DNA from: Acidimicrobiia bacterium
GTDB lineage: Bacteria > Actinomycetota > Acidimicrobiia > Spongiisociales > UBA5794
Assembly: GCA_029934555.1 (NCBI GenBank)
Contig: JAOZMA010000050.1
Coordinates: forward strand, 1-10,982
DNA length: 10,982 bases
Reading direction: 5' to 3'
The position numbers were made by a program, and so were the translations under genes. The notes beneath the pieces are model-generated. The model did no database searches. It was not told where the DNA came from and was given only the letters and a program-made list of their open reading frames with translations. Every line of letters starts with the position of its first letter. The first letter of the stretch is position 1. Of the stretch, positions 7,319-10,982 are shown one piece after another.

Positions 7319-8890
7319 CTAGCTGCCCGAGATCGTGTCGTAGTAGTACAAACCCCATGGCGCCGACCAGAAGCCCGATAGGTTCGGGTTCACGGCGTGG
7401 AGATACGATCCCTGCGCATACGCGATGGCTGCTGCTGCGTCGATCGCATCATCCTGGATCTGAGCAATCACTGCCTCTTGGTCCGCTGGTGTTTCCGCCT
7501 CCGCATAGGCGAAGAACTGCTCGGTCAGTGTGTCGATCTCATATCCGGAGAAGAGCCAGCCGGTGGCCATGATCCAGTTCATCGGATCGGCCGAGTCCGG
7601 TTGGATCGCACCGTAGGTCCACATTGCAATGTCCGACTCGAGCGACCACGCGGCGTCGATGAACGCCAGCGTCTCGAGGCCGTTCAACTGCAGGTCGAAT
7701 CCGATCTCCGCCAGGTTCGCTTGAAGAACCTGAGCGACGAGGGTGTCTTCATCGCTTCCCGAGTCGTAAACGAGCTCCACCGATCCGCCGTCGGGCGCCG
7801 ACGACCCGGCAAGCAGGTCCTTCGCCTTGGCTAGATCGAGCCGGTAGTACGGCTTGGTGGGAGGGACCCAGTTCCAGATGTTCGGAGCCATGATTCCGCT
7901 CGGCGGTTCGAAGTAGTCAGTACCCAACGCTGCACTGACCTGGTCGTAGTCGATCGCATACGCGATCGCCTGACGGACCTCGGGATCATCGAATGGCGGA
8001 TTGAACACGTTCAAGCCGATGTGCGCTGTCGCGTGAGTCGTGCACTGATAGATGTCCGCCGCGTCATAGCGCGGTGCCGCTGTCGCTGACAGGTATTCGA
8101 CGAGATCGGCTTCGCCGCCATCGAAGAGGATCTGACGCTCGGTCTCGTCGGCGATGACGTCCACGACCACCGTGTCGTAGTAGGGCCGTTCCGGATCGTA
8201 GAAGTACTCGTTGGCGGTGAACACCATCCGGCCACCCGTCGACCACTCGTCGATCTTGTATGGCCCTGCTCCGATGGGATTGGCGTAGTACTCGTCCTCG
8301 GTCATCCCACCGAAGTCCTTCGGCATGATGCCCGCTACCGATGAAGCCATGAGCGGCAGAATCGTGTTGTCGGGATACGCGAGCTCCAGGACAACCTCGC
8401 TACCTTCGCCGGTCACACCGACGATGGTCTCGAAGCTGATGCCGAAGTTGGGCCCCGCGGTCCACACATCGAGGGAGAAGGCGACGTCCTCCGCGGTCAC
8501 CGGATCGCCGCTACTGAAGCGAGCGCCTTCCTTCAGCTTGAACGTGATCGTGAGCGCATCGGGGTCGTAGCTCCATTCCTCTGCCAGTCCATCCGCGAGG
8601 GACTTGCCGTCTGCGCCGAAGCGCAGCAGGGGTTCGATGACGGCAAGGTGGGACTGATAGGTCGACCACGCGGCCGCCTGGTCGAGCACCCATCCGTCGA
8701 ACGATTCGAAGCGGACAACCTGAAGGGTGCCGTCTTCCTCACCGCCTCCGGCAGCCGTCGTTTCGGATGCCTGTGTCGTCTCAGTCCCTGCGGTCGTCGT
8801 TTCGGTTGTGTCTCCGCTGTCGTCGCTGCTGCATGCCGCAGCGAACATCGCGAGAACTGCCAACAAGGCAATCGCTGCCCGGTATCTCAT
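7319..8890 (-). CDS. ABC transporter substrate-binding lipoprotein, family 5 (peptide/nickel type)
   Basis: This 523-residue protein captures the ligand outside the membrane for the OppBCDF-like importer. The signal peptide (residues 1-19: MRYR, hydrophobic core, FAAA) ends in a lipobox with lipidated Cys20. Residues 21 to about 57 are an Asp/Ser, Thr and Glu rich linker. The family 5 binding fold follows, with landmarks such as LRFGADGKSLADGLAEEW, a segment with VTAEDVAFSLD, and VRQAIAYAIDYDQV. About 520 residues is the usual length for the family. The ATG at 8888-8890 has GGAGGA six bases upstream (8897-8902) and overlaps the stop of the nitrilase gene as ATGA. The hairpin just downstream may raise its level over the permeases. 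The ligand cannot be inferred from sequence; family 5 also binds opines, nickel chelates, glutathione and sugars, so a non-peptide ligand is possible. Confidence 0.94.
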   Translation of the reverse strand: MRYRAAIALLAVLAMFAAACSSDDSGDTTETTTAGTETTQASETTAAGGGEEDGTLQVVRFESFDGWVLDQAAAWSTYQSHLAVIEPLLRFGADGKSLADGLAEEWSYDPDALTITFKLKEGARFSSGDPVTAEDVAFSLDVWTAGPNFGISFETIVGVTGEGSEVVLELAYPDNTILPLMASSVAGIMPKDFGGMTEDEYYANPIGAGPYKIDEWSTGGRMVFTANEYFYDPERPYYDTVVVDVIADETERQILFDGGEADLVEYLSATAAPRYDAADIYQCTTHATAHIGLNVFNPPFDDPEVRQAIAYAIDYDQVSAALGTDYFEPPSGIMAPNIWNWVPPTKPYYRLDLAKAKDLLAGSSAPDGGSVELVYDSGSDEDTLVAQVLQANLAEIGFDLQLNGLETLAFIDAAWSLESDIAMWTYGAIQPDSADPMNWIMATGWLFSGYEIDTLTEQFFAYAEAETPADQEAVIAQIQDDAIDAAAAIAYAQGSYLHAVNPNLSGFWSAPWGLYYYDTISGS

Positions 8891-9855
8891 GGTTGTTCCT
8901 CCGTTGTGTTGTGATCCGTCCGGCTGTCCGGCATTTCGGAAAGACGTCCGTACTGGTCCGGTCGTCGTGTGTAGAGCAGTCCAAAGGTGAGCCAGTCCCG
9001 TCTTTGGTCGAGGTCGAGGTCTGCAACAAGAACTGTGGGTTCGTCACGAGGGGCCTCGACGACGAGGCGCCCGTACGGATCCGAGATGAATGAGGACCCG
9101 TAGAAGGTGAGTGGCATCTCTGTTCCGATCCGGTTGACGGCCACCATGAACGTGGCGTTCGCCAGACCGTTGGCCGTGATCATCTGCCGCCACAGGGGCT
9201 GCGAGTCGAAGTCGTCGAGATGCGGTTCCGATCCAATGGCGGTCGGGTACACGATGATCTCGGCGCCCTCGAGGGAGTAGATCCGTGCGAGTTCGGGAAA
9301 CCACTGATCCCAGCAGGTCGGGAGTCCGAAACGGGCGCCGGCCAGATCGACAACAGGGAAACCGGTGTCTCCCGGTGCGAAGTACCGGTCCTCGTGGTAG
9401 AACTCGAATTCGGGAATGTGGATCTTCCGTGTGCGGGCAAGGAGCGCACCCGACGGGTCCACAGCGATCGCGGTGTTGAAGCCGAGACCATCAGGGTCCC
9501 GTTCGTACAGTGATGCGTGGACGACTGCGCCCACCTCGGCCGCCATCTCCCGGGCGAACTCGATTGTGGGACCGTCCTCGACGTCTTCGACGTAGGTGTC
9601 GGCAGCGTCTCGATCGTCGGGGGTCACGGCGAAGTACGGAGCCAGCGTCAACTCCTGAAGGCAGATGACTTCTGCGCCCTGCGATGCAGCGAGACGGATA
9701 CCCGTAGCGAGGGTCTCCTTGTGGGTCGCAGGATCAGGGTTCCACGCGCATTGGACTGCTCCAAGACGCAGCGGCTTCCGGCCGCTCGGTGGATCCAACC
9801 TCGCCGGCGAGGGGAGGGGATCATCGATTCGCGTGACAAGAGTGAAGTCCGTCAC
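8887..9855 (-). CDS. carbon-nitrogen hydrolase, N-carbamoylputrescine amidase-like
   Basis: This 322-residue nitrilase-superfamily enzyme carries the full Glu-Lys-Cys triad: Glu68 in LQELTLAPYF, Lys144 in RKIHIPEF, and Cys181 in PTCWDQWFPE; Glu155 in FYHEDRYFAPGD is the likely second glutamate. The KxHIP, CWDQWFPE and GAEIIVYPTAIGSEP blocks are those of N-carbamoylputrescine amidase (AguB) and bacterial beta-ureidopropionase, which cleave a terminal ureido group to amine, CO2 and ammonia. The exact carbamoyl substrate is unsettled. The start used is GTG at 9853-9855, with a weak GGTGAC upstream; it gives a roughly 28-residue extension before the first strand LRLGAVQ. A TTG at codon 20 is an alternative. 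It is the first gene of the operon, 80-odd bases after a predicted promoter, and its TGA overlaps the start of the lipoprotein gene, so the enzyme and the transporter receptor are coupled. Confidence 0.9.
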   Translation of the reverse strand: MTDFTLVTRIDDPLPSPARLDPPSGRKPLRLGAVQCAWNPDPATHKETLATGIRLAASQGAEVICLQELTLAPYFAVTPDDRDAADTYVEDVEDGPTIEFAREMAAEVGAVVHASLYERDPDGLGFNTAIAVDPSGALLARTRKIHIPEFEFYHEDRYFAPGDTGFPVVDLAGARFGLPTCWDQWFPELARIYSLEGAEIIVYPTAIGSEPHLDDFDSQPLWRQMITANGLANATFMVAVNRIGTEMPLTFYGSSFISDPYGRLVVEAPRDEPTVLVADLDLDQRRDWLTFGLLYTRRPDQYGRLSEMPDSRTDHNTTEEQP

Positions 9856-9943
9856 GATGTCACCATCGCCACGGTGTCGTCGGCCGGAGATGTGCGCAAC
9901 AGGTCACGCCAAGTGGCCCCTTCTAGCAGAGCGGCTGGACGGC

Positions 9944-9972
9944 AGCCTAGCAAGTGATAGGCTCGGTGTCGA
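9944..9972 (-). promoter_or_regulatory. predicted sigma-70-type promoter of the minus-strand operon
   Basis: On the minus strand a TCGACA box (9967-9972, five of six matches to TTGACA) is separated by exactly 17 bases from TAGGCT (9944-9949), close to the TANNNT -10 of actinobacterial housekeeping promoters. A start near 9937 would give a leader of about 80 bases before the GTG of the nitrilase gene. This is a prediction from sequence only. Confidence 0.55.
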
Positions 9973-9992
9973 TTGAGGTGCCCGGCCAGATT

Positions 9993-10022
9993 GGGTCCAC
10001 CCGGAACCGGGATTCGAGACCC
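9993..10022. promoter_or_regulatory. nested inverted repeats in the divergent control region
   Basis: CCCGG-AA-CCGGG (10000-10011) lies inside a looser GGGTC/GACCC pair (9993-9997 and 10018-10022). It covers the -35 position of the + strand promoter candidate and lies just upstream of the minus-strand promoter. It is placed where a regulator could control both sides. No regulator gene is in the window, and GC-rich DNA yields such pairs by chance. Confidence 0.35.
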
Positions 10023-10023
10023 G

Positions 10024-10029
10024 TAGGAT
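10024..10029 (+). promoter_or_regulatory. candidate -10 box for the DUF917 gene
   Basis: TAGGAT is a very good actinobacterial -10 sequence. Nothing like TTGACA lies 16-18 bases upstream, where the inverted repeat CCCGG-AA-CCGGG is found instead, so the promoter may need an activator or be weak. A start near 10036 would leave a leader of about 60 bases. Confidence 0.4.
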
Positions 10030-10083
10030 TGCACTGGTGCCGGCCATGGTTCGCGTCGGAGAGGCAGCCCGGCAGGGCTCATT

Positions 10084-10088
10084 GGAGG
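10084..10088 (+). promoter_or_regulatory. ribosome binding site deciding the DUF917 start
   Basis: GGAGG directly abuts an ATG at 10089, leaving no spacer, but lies six bases before the in-frame GTG at 10095. The GTG is therefore the likely start; automatic callers may choose the ATG two codons earlier. Confidence 0.6.
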
Positions 10089-10094
10089 ATGAGA

Positions 10095-10982
10095 GTGCCC
10101 AACGGAAGACTCGAAACGCTGCGGGATTGCGAAGACATCGTCTGCGGTGGTCTGTTCATGGGGACCGGCGGCGGTGGTGGTGTGGAGTGGGGCATGGGGA
10201 TGCTTCTGCCGGCGCTCGATGAAGGACTCGATCTGACCTGGGTCGATGTCGACGACGTCCCTGACGAAGCATCCGCAGCGACCTGTTTCGGCATGGGGTC
10301 GATCGCACCCATGGGTCCGGAGGTCGACGAGGCTATCGCCGAGATGCACATCGAGGATCGATTCGGAGACAACTCGATGGCCGAGGCGGTGAAGGAGTTG
10401 GGCCGCTATCTGGGCGATCCCATCGGATGCCTTGTCGCCGGTGAGTTGGGAGCCGGGAACGTGCCCGCCTCGATCGTGACGGCGGCTCGTCTCGGAATCC
10501 CTCTCGTGGACGGCGATTACGCGGGCCGTGCGATTCCCGACGAGATGCAGACCATGCCGTACCTTGCGGGCAAGAACAGTTGGCCGCTCGCTTCTGTCGA
10601 TCAATGGGGCAACATCGTGATCGTTGCCTACACCGTGAACCCTCACATGCTCGAGCGAATCGGGAAGATGCTCGCGGTTGCCGCCTTCACTGGCACCACG
10701 ATGGCATCGACCGTGTTGCCCGCATCGGAGATGAAGGAGATCGTCGTTCGGGGGACGATCAGCAAGTGTCTCGCCATCGGGAGAGCGGTGCGAGCGGCCA
10801 ATGAGAACGGCCAAGACCCGGTCGATGCAGCTCTCGCGGTCGTCGGCGGATGGCGGCTCTTCGAGGGGACCGTGGCGAAGAAGGAGTGGGAGGATCGAGA
10901 TGGCTACATGTTCGGCACCGTCGAGATCGACGGCTCCGGCGCGTACGAGGGTGACACATTGCGTGTCTGGTTCAAGAACGAG
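10095..10982 (+). CDS. DUF917 family protein (S-methyl-thiohydantoin desulfurase-like), 3' end cut by window
   Basis: The frame is open from GTG 10095 (or ATG 10089) to the last base, 296 codons, with no stop. Family members have about 360 residues, so roughly the last fifth is missing. The product shows the family's N-terminal acidic helix (LETLRDCEDIVCGG), a Gly-rich MGTGGGGG loop (22-29), GELGAGN (116-122), and the hallmark VDGDYAGRAIPDEMQ (138-152), which corresponds to the DADGMGRAFPE-type motif of the family. DUF917 was for long known only as a neighbour of hydantoinases; recent Pfam names it, to my memory, S-methyl-thiohydantoin desulfurase. It lies divergent to the transporter operon and shares its control region. 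It is predicted cytoplasmic. The family call is firm; the reaction in this organism is inferred. Confidence 0.85.
   Translation, partial: MPNGRLETLRDCEDIVCGGLFMGTGGGGGVEWGMGMLLPALDEGLDLTWVDVDDVPDEASAATCFGMGSIAPMGPEVDEAIAEMHIEDRFGDNSMAEAVKELGRYLGDPIGCLVAGELGAGNVPASIVTAARLGIPLVDGDYAGRAIPDEMQTMPYLAGKNSWPLASVDQWGNIVIVAYTVNPHMLERIGKMLAVAAFTGTTMASTVLPASEMKEIVVRGTISKCLAIGRAVRAANENGQDPVDAALAVVGGWRLFEGTVAKKEWEDRDGYMFGTVEIDGSGAYEGDTLRVWFKNE

Noticed and set aside
9991..10040. tRNA-like T-arm appearance (GATTCGAGA between GGG and CCC)
   Set aside because: No acceptor stem, anticodon arm or D-arm can be matched around it. The stem is only four pairs.
9852..10814. 320-codon minus-strand open frame opposite the DUF917 gene
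   Set aside because: It is antisense to a clear DUF917 coding frame, is rich in His, Arg and Asp in the manner of high-GC shadow frames, and crosses the predicted promoters.

Overview
The window is high-GC DNA (about 60 % by eye) that is almost fully coding. It looks like an actinobacterium, and most like the Acidimicrobiia/Ilumatobacter type. The best hint is the solute-binding lipoprotein: a short signal peptide, a lipobox ending in AAC, then an Asp/Ser run and a long Thr/Glu/Ala linker, a style common in that group. Promoter-like boxes of the TAGGNT type and frequent GTG/TTG starts agree. The taxon is inferred from style, not proven.

Layout. Between about 9940 and 10030 lies a divergent control region. 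To its right a DUF917 (S-methyl-thiohydantoin desulfurase-like) gene runs on the + strand and leaves the window at 10982 without its C-terminus. To its left everything is on the minus strand and reads as one long operon. In transcription order it holds an N-carbamoylputrescine amidase-like nitrilase (9855-8887), a family 5 substrate-binding lipoprotein (8890-7319), permeases OppB-like (7254-6310) and OppC-like (6313-5417), ATPases OppD-like (5420-4446) and OppF-like (4449-3460), a roughly 300-base gap holding an inverted pair of GC-rich repeat units, a YtcJ-type amidohydrolase (3162-1555), and an amidase-signature hydrolase (1531-116). The first 25 codons of a probable dimethylargininase/amidinotransferase-fold gene (76 to the left edge) follow.

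How the genes may work together. Four of the minus-strand junctions are ATGA stop/start overlaps, so enzyme and transporter genes are translationally coupled. The exception is the lipoprotein/OppB junction, which has a perfect 14-bp GC-rich hairpin and a TTG start, a layout expected to give more binding protein than permease. The enzymes all act on C-N bonds of amides, ureides, guanidines or (thio)hydantoins. I infer an uptake-and-dismantling pathway for an amide-, ureido- or hydantoin-type nitrogen compound rather than ordinary oligopeptide feeding. The substrate cannot be read from the sequence.
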